From AP-15 sp035509615 (GTDB taxonomy: Bacteria; Pseudomonadota; Alphaproteobacteria; ATCC43930; CGMCC-115725): a stretch of 22,123 nucleotides of DNA. The translations under genes were made by a program, and so were the position numbers. A model generated the notes under the pieces. That model was not told the origin of the DNA. It ran no database searches and was given only the letters and a program-made list of their open reading frames with translations. Within the stretch, counting starts at the first letter, position 1. Every line of letters begins with the position of its first letter. Positions 6,790 to 13,894 of the stretch are shown one piece after another. The stretch is from positions 1 to 22,123 of the forward strand of contig DATJLK010000019.1 of the NCBI GenBank assembly GCA_035509615.1. Reading direction: 5' to 3'.

Positions 6790-8508
6790 ATGGCCAACAC
6801 GATTTCACGCCGCGCCTATGCCGCGATGTTTGGGCCGACCACCGGCGACCGGTTGCGTCTTGCCGACACCGAACTCGTCATCGAGATCGAAAGCGACCGC
6901 ACGATCTACGGCGAGGAAGTCAAATTCGGCGGCGGCAAGGTGATCCGTGACGGCATGGGGCAGAGCCAACGCAGCCGCGCCGAGGGTGCGGTCGACACGG
7001 TCATCACCAACGCCGTGATCCTCGACCATTGGGGCATTGTCAAGGCCGATATCGGCATCCGCGACGGGCGGATCAGCGGCATCGGCAAGGCCGGCAATCC
7101 CGACATCCAGCCTGGCGTCGACCTCGTGATCGGGCCGGGGACCGAGGCGATTGCCGGCGAAGGCCGCATCGTCACCGCCGGCGGCATTGATTCGCACATC
7201 CATTTCATCTGTCCGCAATTGGCCGAAGAGGCTCTCTACAGCGGCGTGACGACGATGCTCGGCGGCGGCACCGGCCCGGCAGCGGGCACCGCCGCCACCA
7301 CCTGTACACCTGGGCCGTGGCATCTCGCGCGGATGCTGCAGGCGGCTGAGGCGATCCCGGTCAATCTCGGCTTTTTTGGCAAGGGCAACGCCTCCGATCC
7401 GCGCGCACTGGTCGAAATGGTCGAAGCCGGCGCCTGCGGGCTCAAGTTGCATGAGGATTGGGGCACCACCCCGGCCGCGATCGACACCTGCCTGTCGGTC
7501 GCCGAAGAACACGACATCGCGGTCGCAATCCACAGCGATACGCTCAACGAATCGGGATTTGTCGAAGACACGATCGCCGCGTTCAAGGGCCGCAACATCC
7601 ACGCTTTCCACACCGAGGGTGCGGGCGGCGGCCATGCCCCCGACATCATCAAATTGTGCGGCCTGCCAAACGTATTGCCGTCCTCGACCAACCCGACCCG
7701 GCCCTATACGGTCAACACCATCGCCGAGCATCTCGACATGCTGATGGTGTGTCATCATCTCGACCCGCGCATCCCCGAGGATGTAGCGTTTGCCGAAAGC
7801 CGGATCCGCCGCGAGACGATCGCCGCCGAAGACATCCTGCACGATCTAGGCGCCTTCAGCATGATGTCGTCAGACAGCCAGGCGATGGGCCGGGTCGGCG
7901 AAGTCATCATCCGCACCTGGCAGACCGCCGACAAGATGAAGCGCCAACGTGGCCCGCTGCAAGAAGACAGCGCCGGCGATGGGCGCAACGATAACTTTCG
8001 AGCCAAGCGCTATGTCGCCAAATACACAATCAACCCAGCGCTGACCCATGGGCTCGCCGGCCATATCGGCTCGATCGAAATCGGCAAGCTCGCCGATCTG
8101 GTGCTTTGGTCGCCGGCGTTTTTTGGCGTGAAGCCCGATCTCGTGCTCAAGGCAGGCACGATCGCCGCGGCCCTGATGGGTGACCCCAACGCCTCGATCC
8201 CGACCCCGCAGCCAGTGCACTATCGGCCGATGTTCGGCGCCTTTGGCCGTGCATTGTCAGCTTCGGTGGTGACGTTTCTGCCGACGCTCGCGATCGAGCG
8301 CGGCGTGGCGCAGGAACTGGGCTTGCAGCGGGTGGTGCTGCCGGCATCGGGCATCCGCGCGATCGGCAAGGGTCAGATGATCCATAATGCAGCGTTACCG
8401 CATATCGACGTCGATCCCGAGACCTACGAGGTCCGCGCCGATGGCACTCTGTTGACCTGCGAACCCGCCACCGTGCTGCCGCTGGCGCAACGCTATTTCC
8501 TTTATTGA
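6790..8508 (+). CDS. ureC: Urease subunit alpha (catalytic)
   Basis: A 572-residue catalytic subunit of the amidohydrolase fold, at the usual length. All active-site residues are present: nickel ligands His136 and His138 (in DSHIHFICP), the carbamylated bridging Lys219 (in GLKLHEDWG), His248 and His274 as further ligands, the catalytic His322 on the mobile flap (VCHHLDP) and Asp362 (in SSDSQAMGR). Numbering is two higher than the Klebsiella enzyme throughout. The second catalytic-site block HTEGAGGGHAPD is intact. Nothing suggests loss of function. It follows ureB by 3 nt, and is followed by a 161-nt gap before ureE. Confidence 0.98.
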   Translation: MANTISRRAYAAMFGPTTGDRLRLADTELVIEIESDRTIYGEEVKFGGGKVIRDGMGQSQRSRAEGAVDTVITNAVILDHWGIVKADIGIRDGRISGIGKAGNPDIQPGVDLVIGPGTEAIAGEGRIVTAGGIDSHIHFICPQLAEEALYSGVTTMLGGGTGPAAGTAATTCTPGPWHLARMLQAAEAIPVNLGFFGKGNASDPRALVEMVEAGACGLKLHEDWGTTPAAIDTCLSVAEEHDIAVAIHSDTLNESGFVEDTIAAFKGRNIHAFHTEGAGGGHAPDIIKLCGLPNVLPSSTNPTRPYTVNTIAEHLDMLMVCHHLDPRIPEDVAFAESRIRRETIAAEDILHDLGAFSMMSSDSQAMGRVGEVIIRTWQTADKMKRQRGPLQEDSAGDGRNDNFRAKRYVAKYTINPALTHGLAGHIGSIEIGKLADLVLWSPAFFGVKPDLVLKAGTIAAALMGDPNASIPTPQPVHYRPMFGAFGRALSASVVTFLPTLAIERGVAQELGLQRVVLPASGIRAIGKGQMIHNAALPHIDVDPETYEVRADGTLLTCEPATVLPLAQRYFLY

Positions 8509-8588
8509 CGCCGATGATTGTCGTACCCGGCTCCGATCATTGCGCGCCCCGGATTTCGCGCTGTGCACCGCCCGAGAACACACCCCGC

Positions 8589-8660
8589 AAAGCAATCGCG
8601 ATGAAGCCGGCTGGATCAGGATCGCCCCGTCGCCTGCGACTTCTCGCGATGACCGCTGGT
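8589..8660. repeat. Degenerate dispersed intergenic repeat between ureC and ureE
   Basis: The 161-nt gap after ureC holds a segment whose minus strand reads GTCATCGCGAGAAGTCGCAG followed by a GCGACG-GGCGATCC-type run. This pattern resembles the widespread proteobacterial intergenic repeat that starts GTCATTGCGAGCG. Inverted ATCGCGA (8595-8601) and TCGCGAT (8644-8650) flank it. The remainder of 8509-8669 shows no gene. Confidence 0.45.
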
Positions 8661-8669
8661 TGAGTCGCC

Positions 8670-9146
8670 ATGCGGCGGGCAATTTCGGTACATTTGCGGG
8701 GACATTGGCCGGAAGACCAGGCGGTCGATACCGTCACCCTCGCCTATTTCGACAGGCACAGACGCCGCATCCAGCTGGTCGCCGATGCCGGCACCGCCTT
8801 TCTGCTGGACTTGCCGCATGCCCAGCATTTGGCCGAAGGTGACGGGCTCGAACTCGACGATGGCGGCTACATCCGGGTGCGCGCCGCGTCGGAGCCGGTT
8901 ATCGAAATCCAGGCTGAAGATCGGGCGAGCCTGCTGCGGATCTGCTGGCATCTCGGTAATCGCCATCTGCCGGTGCAGATTGTCGGCGAGCAGCTGCGCA
9001 TCCGCGCCGATCACGTCATCGCCGAGATGGTCGCCGGGCTCGGCGGCCATCTGACCCGGCATGACGCAGCTTTCGATCCGGAAACCGGCGCCTATTCCGC
9101 CGGCGTCCACGACCACGATCGGGATGGCGGCCATGATCACAGGTGA
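8670..9146 (+). CDS. ureE: Urease accessory protein UreE (nickel chaperone)
   Basis: A 158-residue UreE. It binds nickel as a dimer and passes it to UreG for insertion into urease. Seen are the N-terminal domain with DTVTLAYFDRHRRRIQL and the metal-binding domain with LGNRHLPVQI, whose His is the conserved nickel-site residue. The C-terminus is His/Asp-rich, with HDHDRDGGHDHR, a typical extra nickel-storage tail. The start is fixed by an in-frame TGA at 8661-8663, which leaves the ATG at 8670 as the first start codon. The end overlaps the start of ureF by 14 nt if ureF begins at 9133. Confidence 0.94.
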   Translation: MRRAISVHLRGHWPEDQAVDTVTLAYFDRHRRRIQLVADAGTAFLLDLPHAQHLAEGDGLELDDGGYIRVRAASEPVIEIQAEDRASLLRICWHLGNRHLPVQIVGEQLRIRADHVIAEMVAGLGGHLTRHDAAFDPETGAYSAGVHDHDRDGGHDHR

Positions 9147-9963
9147 CGACGCTGTCAGCGATCGCGCCCTCTATCGCCTGTTAAGCTGGATATCGCCGGC
9201 TTTCCCGGTTGGCGCGTTCAGCTATTCGCACGGTCTCGAAGCCATGGTCGAGAGCCGCGTCGTCGACGACGGCACTTCGCTGGCGGCGTGGGTCGCGGCG
9301 GTGGTGGCGCATGGCGGCGGGCGCGTCGACGCCGATATCATGCGCGACGCATACCGCGCCACCGAGGCCGGCGATGTCACGGCATTGATCGCCGCCAACC
9401 GGCGCGGTCTGGCGTTTCGCACGACGGCCGAACTGGCGCGTGAGAGCAGCGCCCAAGGCGCGGCGTTCCTCGCGACATGCAGCACTGCCTGGCCCGACGA
9501 GTTCCTCGACCGGTGGGCAATGGCGGGCGACGGCCCCCGCCCCGCAGCATCGATGGATCAAGTCGGTGAGCCGACGGCCGAGAACGCGCCGGATCTCGCT
9601 CTGGCGCACACCACGCGCGAGGGTGCCGCCCCCCCGACCACGGTCCAGCGGCAGGCGGGTGAAGGCGTGTGCTACGCCGCCGCACTCGGTGCAGCGATGG
9701 CGCGCGCCGCTGTCCCGCTCCAACCGGCGCTCGTCGCCTGTCTGCAGGCGATGGCGGCCAACCTCGTCTCGGCTGGGTTGCGGCTCGGCATTATCGGTCA
9801 GACCGACGGTCAACGTATTCTGGCGGCACTCGAACCGGTGACTATCCGGGCGGCGCAGGACGCGATCACGCGCGGTCCGGCCGATTTTGGGGGCGCGACA
9901 TTTGCCGTCGATCTCGCTTCAATGGCGCACGAAACCCAATACACAAGGCTGTTCCGTTCATGA
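9133..9963 (+). CDS. ureF: Urease accessory protein UreF
   Basis: A 276-residue UreF, the cytoplasmic accessory protein that bridges UreD-bound urease and the GTPase UreG. The family core is clear: LYRLLSWISPAFPVGAFSYS at the N-terminus, the SHGLE motif, and CLQAMAANLVSAGLRLGIIG near the C-terminus. It is about 40 residues longer than usual because of an Ala/Pro/Glu/Thr-rich stretch at about residues 132-177, placed before the YAAALGAAMA helix; this is probably a flexible loop. ATG 9133 is chosen because homology begins soon after; ATG 9124 and 9061 are in frame, but the latter lies deep in ureE. The stop overlaps the ureG start as ATGA. Confidence 0.93.
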   Translation: MITGDDAVSDRALYRLLSWISPAFPVGAFSYSHGLEAMVESRVVDDGTSLAAWVAAVVAHGGGRVDADIMRDAYRATEAGDVTALIAANRRGLAFRTTAELARESSAQGAAFLATCSTAWPDEFLDRWAMAGDGPRPAASMDQVGEPTAENAPDLALAHTTREGAAPPTTVQRQAGEGVCYAAALGAAMARAAVPLQPALVACLQAMAANLVSAGLRLGIIGQTDGQRILAALEPVTIRAAQDAITRGPADFGGATFAVDLASMAHETQYTRLFRS

Positions 9964-10583
9964 GCACTGCGGCAAGACGCGATCCGCTGCGGGTCGGGAT
10001 CGGCGGACCGGTCGGCTCGGGCAAGACCGCGCTGATGGACTGGCTGTGCAAGACGATGCGCCGCCGCTTTGAGGTCGCCGCGATCACCAACGACATCTAT
10101 ACCCGCGAAGACGCTGAATTCCTGACCAGAAGCGGGGCCCTGCCACCCGAACGCATCCGCGGCGTCGAAACCGGCGGCTGCCCGCACACCGCGATCCGCG
10201 AGGACGCCTCGATCAACCTTGCCGCCGTCGCCGAGTTGCAGCGGCTGTTTCCGCGGCTCGATCTGATCCTGATCGAGTCCGGCGGCGATAATCTGGCGGC
10301 GACGTTTTCGCCCGAACTTGCCGATCTGACGATCTACGTGATCGATGTCGCCGCCGGCGACAAGATCCCGCGCAAGGGCGGCCCGGGCATCACCCGCTCC
10401 GATCTGTTGGTGATCAACAAGACCGACCTTGCGCCACTGGTCGGCGCCAGCCTCGCGGTCATGGAGCGCGACGCCCGCCGGATGCGCGGCGACCGGCCGT
10501 TCGTTTTCACCAACCTCAAGACCGGCATCGGCGTCGATCAGATCGCGGACTTCATTGTGACCCGCGGCGGTATGTCCCTCTGA
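9960..10583 (+). CDS. ureG: Urease accessory GTPase UreG
   Basis: A 207-residue SIMIBI-class GTPase that powers nickel delivery into urease. Seen are the P-loop GPVGSGKT at residues 16-23, the nickel-binding Cys74-Pro75-His76 motif in ETGGCPHTAIRED, the ESGGDNLAATFSPEL block, and the guanine-specificity motif NKTDLAP. Length and motifs are all standard. The ATG overlaps the ureF stop (ATGA), giving translational coupling. It is the last gene of the urease block and faces the TPR-sulfotransferase gene tail to tail, with 84 nt between them. No nickel importer or urea transporter follows within the window. Confidence 0.97.
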   Translation: MSTAARRDPLRVGIGGPVGSGKTALMDWLCKTMRRRFEVAAITNDIYTREDAEFLTRSGALPPERIRGVETGGCPHTAIREDASINLAAVAELQRLFPRLDLILIESGGDNLAATFSPELADLTIYVIDVAAGDKIPRKGGPGITRSDLLVINKTDLAPLVGASLAVMERDARRMRGDRPFVFTNLKTGIGVDQIADFIVTRGGMSL

Positions 10584-10671
10584 TTGGGTGCGGCCGCCCG
10601 ACCTGCAGTGCGGCGAAGTGCCGGCGACCCGCGGCAATTGATCGCCGGGGGTGATCGCCGAGCCCAATCAG
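10580..10671. repeat. 9-bp inverted repeat spanning both stop codons of convergent genes
   Basis: CTGATTGGG (10580-10588) and CCCAATCAG (10663-10671) are perfect inverted copies. Each arm contains the TGA stop of its gene, ureG on plus and the TPR gene on minus. The arms enclose a 74-nt GC-rich gap with no T-run. It might help bidirectional termination, but the loop is long for that. Confidence 0.3.
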
Positions 10672-12581
10672 CCGGTCGCACCACCCTCGCCCAACACCTC
10701 CAGCAGCGGCCCGAGATGCTTCTCATATTTCCGCCAGCGGCCGAGCGAACGCTCATAGATCGGCTGCCGCACCTGCCACATGCTCGACGTCATCACCGGC
10801 CGCTCGGTCTTGTGGAAATCAAGGCATGCCGGCTCCCAGTCGAGGCCGAGAAACTCGATCAGCCGCCGGCTCTCACCCTCCAGATCGGCGACTACTGCTT
10901 CGTAGTCGATTGTCAGCATGCGCAACGGCAATGCGCTGCGCCAATGATCGGCCAGCCGTTCCAGTTCGAGTGCCCGCACCGCGCAATCGCGCAAGTCGCA
11001 GGCCCACGGCGCCGGATCGTTGAACTTGCGAAAATAGCATGACAAAGCCGTGTCGCGCGGATCGCGCCGGCAAAAGATCACGCGCGCCCCGGCGAACAGG
11101 ACGCCGATCATCCCAAGATGCAGGATGTTTTCCGGCAGCTTGTTGATGACCCGGTCTTTTCCGGGCGCCAGATTGTGCAGCTTTGCGACATAGCCTTCCG
11201 CCAGTCGGCGGGCGAAATCAGGGTCCAGCGCCGCGGCCGGCCGGTCCCTGGCATACATCTCCAGTGTGCCGACGATACCGCCAATGTCCCTGAGTTCGCC
11301 GGCGCCAAATACCCGGGAATGACTGGCGGCGATCTGCTCGACGAGGCTCGTCCCGGAGCGCGGCATACCGACGACAAAGACCGGTACCTGCGACGCGCTG
11401 CCGCCGCCCTCGACCGCTTCGTAAAACGCCGGTGTGCAGCGGGCGATCAGCGCATCGACCTGCTGCCGCAAGATCGCCGGGTCAAAATTCTCTCCAGCCG
11501 CCGATAGCTGCCGCCGATAAAGGGCGTTCGCCTCGACGAAACAGGGAAACGCTTCGTCGTAGCGGCCCGCGTTGTCAAAGAGCCGGCCGAGCGCCAGGCC
11601 GGCATCGATTCGAATCGTGGCCGGGCGGTTCGGCCCGGTAAAAAGTGCGCGCAGGCGCTCGATTTGAGCCTCGTCCGGCGCCGATTGTCCGACGTCGACC
11701 AGGCCCGCCATCGCCTGTGCCTGCTCGGGGTCGAGCTCGAGGGCACGGTAGAAGCAGGTCCGGGCCTCTTCGAAGCGGCCGAAGGCCACCAGGACTTGAC
11801 CCAGCCCGTTCCAGCCGCGGGCAAAGCCGGGGTCGAGGGCAATTGCCTGTCGGCAGCTCGCTTCACCTGCTTGCGGGTCGCCGCTCTGGATCAATGCCAT
11901 GCCGAGCCGGTAGTGCATCTCGGCGCTATCGGGCTGCAGCGCGATCGCCTGGCGATGCAGCGACAACGCCTCTTCATATTGCTGCAGTTCGGCGAGAACG
12001 GTTGCGGTATCGCTGAGCGTCTCCGCCCGATCCGGCTGCAACCCAAGAGCCGCGCGAAAGGCGGGCAATGCCTCGGCATAGCGGCGCTCGCTGGCGAGCG
12101 CGCCGGCATAGTTGAGATGCGCATCGAGCAGCCCCGGGTTAAGCTCGACCGCCCGGCGCGCGCTCTCCAGAGCCTGCCCGAAGGCTCCCTGCGCGTTCAG
12201 CAGCCTGCTCAGATGGCTGTGCGCCAATGCGAGGTCGGGTTTCAGCGCGATCGCGGCTCGGTAGCTGGCCGCTGCCTCGTCGAGCCGTCCCAGCGCCCAC
12301 AGGGCGTTGCCGAGATTGACATGAGCATCGGCGAACCATGGCAATGCCGCAACGGCCCGCGAGATCAGCCGGACCGCTTGCTGGTGCCGCCCGTTCTCGT
12401 AGGCGATGACACCGAGCAAATGTAGACCGTCGGGATGATCTGGTACTTTTTGCAATACTTTGCGGTAAAGCGCCTCGGCGCGGTCGCGGCGCCCGGCTTG
12501 ATGATGGGCCGCACCCGCCTGAAGGTCGCGAAACGCCGCGGCCATCTGCCTGGCGTCGTTCTGGCTGTTGCGCGGTGACAT
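10668..12581 (-). CDS. TPR-repeat protein with C-terminal sulfotransferase domain
   Basis: A 637-residue fusion. Residues about 15-290 form a run of 34-residue tetratricopeptide repeats, each carrying the usual Gly/Ala-Tyr-Ala pattern, for example YRKVLQKVPDHPDGLHLLG and AIALKPDLALAHSHL. A helical linker follows to about 395. The rest is a PAPS-type sulfotransferase: PRSGTS at 407-412 (5'-phosphosulfate loop), INKLPEN at 479-485, RRDPRDTALS at 505-514 (3'-phosphate binding), and the closing QVRQPIYERSLGRWRKYE. Such enzymes transfer sulfate from PAPS; the acceptor (protein, lipid or polysaccharide) is unknown. This fusion recurs in alphaproteobacteria. No signal peptide is visible. A weak ribosome binding site precedes the ATG at 12581. 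Confidence 0.92.
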   Translation of the reverse strand: MSPRNSQNDARQMAAAFRDLQAGAAHHQAGRRDRAEALYRKVLQKVPDHPDGLHLLGVIAYENGRHQQAVRLISRAVAALPWFADAHVNLGNALWALGRLDEAAASYRAAIALKPDLALAHSHLSRLLNAQGAFGQALESARRAVELNPGLLDAHLNYAGALASERRYAEALPAFRAALGLQPDRAETLSDTATVLAELQQYEEALSLHRQAIALQPDSAEMHYRLGMALIQSGDPQAGEASCRQAIALDPGFARGWNGLGQVLVAFGRFEEARTCFYRALELDPEQAQAMAGLVDVGQSAPDEAQIERLRALFTGPNRPATIRIDAGLALGRLFDNAGRYDEAFPCFVEANALYRRQLSAAGENFDPAILRQQVDALIARCTPAFYEAVEGGGSASQVPVFVVGMPRSGTSLVEQIAASHSRVFGAGELRDIGGIVGTLEMYARDRPAAALDPDFARRLAEGYVAKLHNLAPGKDRVINKLPENILHLGMIGVLFAGARVIFCRRDPRDTALSCYFRKFNDPAPWACDLRDCAVRALELERLADHWRSALPLRMLTIDYEAVVADLEGESRRLIEFLGLDWEPACLDFHKTERPVMTSSMWQVRQPIYERSLGRWRKYEKHLGPLLEVLGEGGATG

Positions 12582-12928
12582 TACCCGACCCGTCGCCTGC
12601 CCTTCGCCCGGACCGTCACACCGCCGTTATTGCGCCGCGCGGACGCGTCAGACTGGTAATCGATGCCCGGTCAGGACGAAGCACGCAGTATGGGGATTGC
12701 GCGGCGTGTTCTCAACGCAAGTTTGCGCCCTCATCGCGGAATGCCCGACACTCGCGACAGCATCGCGGCGTTGGTTTGATAACCGACTCGGCCCACGATA
12801 GCCTGACCGGCTCCGAACCTGTCGGGATCTTTTACAGTCGCGTACCGCCCATCCAGCGCGATTGGCGGCATCTCTGCCGCCGCGCCAATGACGATGTTAT
12901 CCGTAAGCTACTATCTGTTAGGATCAAA
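12582..12928. other. 347-nt intergenic region between the PEP-CTERM and TPR-sulfotransferase genes
   Basis: No gene, RNA or convincing promoter is seen here. Both flanking genes are on the minus strand, so it should hold the end of the PEP-CTERM transcript and the start signals of the TPR gene. The only clear structure is a hairpin at 12864-12881. Confidence 0.5.
12864..12881 (-). terminator. Possible terminator hairpin after the PEP-CTERM gene
   Basis: GGCGGCA and TGCCGCC pair perfectly around a TCTC loop, with outer ATTGGC/GCCAAT able to extend the stem. It lies 48 nt past the PEP-CTERM stop. No T-run follows on either strand, so it is at best a weak intrinsic terminator. Confidence 0.3.
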
Positions 12929-13546
12929 CTACTGGTTGTTGCGTTTGCGCCGCCGCACCGCCGCAAGTCCAACCAGCCCGCTGCCGAGCAGTGCCATCGA
13001 CATTGGTTCGGGGACTAACGTCGAGGGCGCGCTATAGGTGGCGCTGAGAGAAATCGCGTTCATCGGACCGCCGGTCTGCGACAAGCTCCAGGTTTCGCTG
13101 GCGGAAAGCGTCGAGCCTGCATTGGACCAATCCGAACCCAGCGTAAAGGTGCCTTCAATCCCATATCCCTGGATCACCGAGGTTCCTATGGTCGAATGGC
13201 CCAAATTCACGAGACCGGTCGCGGTAAACGTTCCGAGGCCCGCGTCGGTGAAGTCAAATGTGGCAAGTTCGGCAGCGGAGGGCGTGAAATCGAGTGTGGT
13301 CCCGGCGAGGGTGATGGTTGCCGGCAAGGTGACCAGCGTGAACGAACCGGTCGGGCTGACGGGTGTCGCGTTATTGAAAGCCGGCGAACTCAGCGGAAAT
13401 GACGTCGTTGTCGTCACGTTGCCGCTCTGGCTGGTGCTCAAGCCGGTCAGTGCTAACGAACCCACGGTATATAGCGGCAACGCGTGCGCGGTTGAGGCGC
13501 AGGCCATCAACGCCGCCGCGGTCAAGCCCATCGAAACCTTGTTCAT
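12929..13546 (-). CDS. PEP-CTERM sorting-domain surface protein
   Basis: A 205-residue exported protein. Residues 1-22 form a signal peptide (MNKVSMGLTAAALMACASTAHA). The middle is rich in Thr, Ser, Ala and Gly, with no catalytic motif seen, as is common in this family. Residues 178-205 are a PEP-CTERM signal: the VPEP motif, a short membrane helix (ALLGSGLVGLAAV) and an RRRKR tail. Exosortase would cleave at VPEP and the protein would be surface-anchored or released, usually with exopolysaccharide; the exosortase is not in this window. The start at 13546 is set by the signal peptide and by AGAGGG (13555-13560) 8 nt upstream; the in-frame extension to 13759 is not coding-like. A sigma-54 promoter lies 41-55 nt upstream. 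GC content is lower than its neighbours. Confidence 0.92.
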   Translation of the reverse strand: MNKVSMGLTAAALMACASTAHALPLYTVGSLALTGLSTSQSGNVTTTTSFPLSSPAFNNATPVSPTGSFTLVTLPATITLAGTTLDFTPSAAELATFDFTDAGLGTFTATGLVNLGHSTIGTSVIQGYGIEGTFTLGSDWSNAGSTLSASETWSLSQTGGPMNAISLSATYSAPSTLVPEPMSMALLGSGLVGLAAVRRRKRNNQ

Positions 13547-13586
13547 ATACTTAGCCCTCTCGTGGTAGGTCACGAAACTCTCGGTC

Positions 13587-13601
13587 GCAAGCTTCGTGCC
13601 A
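13587..13601 (-). promoter_or_regulatory. Sigma-54 (RpoN) promoter of the PEP-CTERM gene
   Basis: On the minus strand the sequence is TGGCACGAAGCTTGC, preceded by T. It matches the sigma-54 consensus YTGGCACGrNNNTTGCW at every defined position but the last. The invariant GG (13599-13600) and GC (13587-13588) are exactly 10 nt apart. The predicted transcript start is near 13575, leaving a 29-nt leader with the ribosome binding site. PEP-CTERM genes are known RpoN/PrsK-PrsR targets in other bacteria. Confidence 0.85.
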
Positions 13602-13659
13602 AACGGACATCCCATTGTTCTTGCTGGAATTTCTTCCGATTGCTGGCCGATGGCGGCAA

Positions 13660-13684
13660 CAGCTGTAAACTCCGCCGACAGCTG
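13660..13684. promoter_or_regulatory. Paired CAGCTG sites, candidate enhancer for the sigma-54 promoter
   Basis: Two CAGCTG palindromes (13660-13665 and 13679-13684), both preceded by A on the plus strand, are 19 nt apart centre to centre, about two helical turns. They lie about 85-110 nt upstream of the predicted PEP-CTERM transcript start, the usual place for sigma-54 activator binding. A PrsR-type regulator is the natural candidate, by inference only. Confidence 0.4.
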
Positions 13685-13861
13685 CGTGAGCGGGTCCCGG
13701 CCGCCGGCCGCCACGATGCGAGTCCGACGCGCAGGCGTTAACCTATTTATCTCAAGCATTTGACAGCGATCTGTGCTAGCTTGGCGGCGCCGTCGGGCTG
13801 CCGGAGCTTCAATTGCCGCTGTAAAGAAATCCGGCGGCCCCGACCCATCCGATACTTCCGA

Positions 13862-13891
13862 AACCGGCCGGCCATCTTGTCCCGGCCGGTT
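13862..13891 (-). terminator. Strong hairpin terminator after the CobW gene
   Basis: AACCGGCCGG (13862-13871) and CCGGCCGGTT (13882-13891) pair perfectly over 10 bp with a 10-nt loop. It begins 3 nt after the CobW stop codon on the minus strand and is followed there by TTTC. The T-run is short, but position and stability fit termination of the propeller-cupin-CobW operon. Confidence 0.55.
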
Positions 13892-13894
13892 CAG

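Larger units (their letters stand above)
13547..13894. other. 348-nt regulatory region between the CobW gene and the PEP-CTERM gene
   Basis: No gene is seen. The region holds the sigma-54 promoter, the paired CAGCTG sites, an AT-rich patch at about 13738-13760, and at its far end the hairpin terminator of the upstream operon. Confidence 0.6.

Noticed and set aside
6805..7842. 345-codon minus-strand frame opposite ureC
   Set aside because: Antisense shadow of ureC, which has every catalytic residue.
12715..12735. Another sigma-54 promoter before the TPR-sulfotransferase gene
   Set aside because: A TTGC is present at the right distance from a GG, but the -24 box matches too few consensus bases.
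12575..13018. Plus-strand open frame across the gap after the TPR gene
   Set aside because: Arg/Ser/Pro-rich with no domain, it overlaps the PEP-CTERM coding end and looks like chance.
13547..13759. In-frame N-terminal extension of the PEP-CTERM protein
   Set aside because: It would bury the signal peptide and run through the sigma-54 promoter; the start at 13546 has its own ribosome binding site.
13760..13790. Plus-strand TTGACA as a sigma-70 promoter
   Set aside because: No -10 box lies at 16-18 nt, and no plus-strand gene follows.
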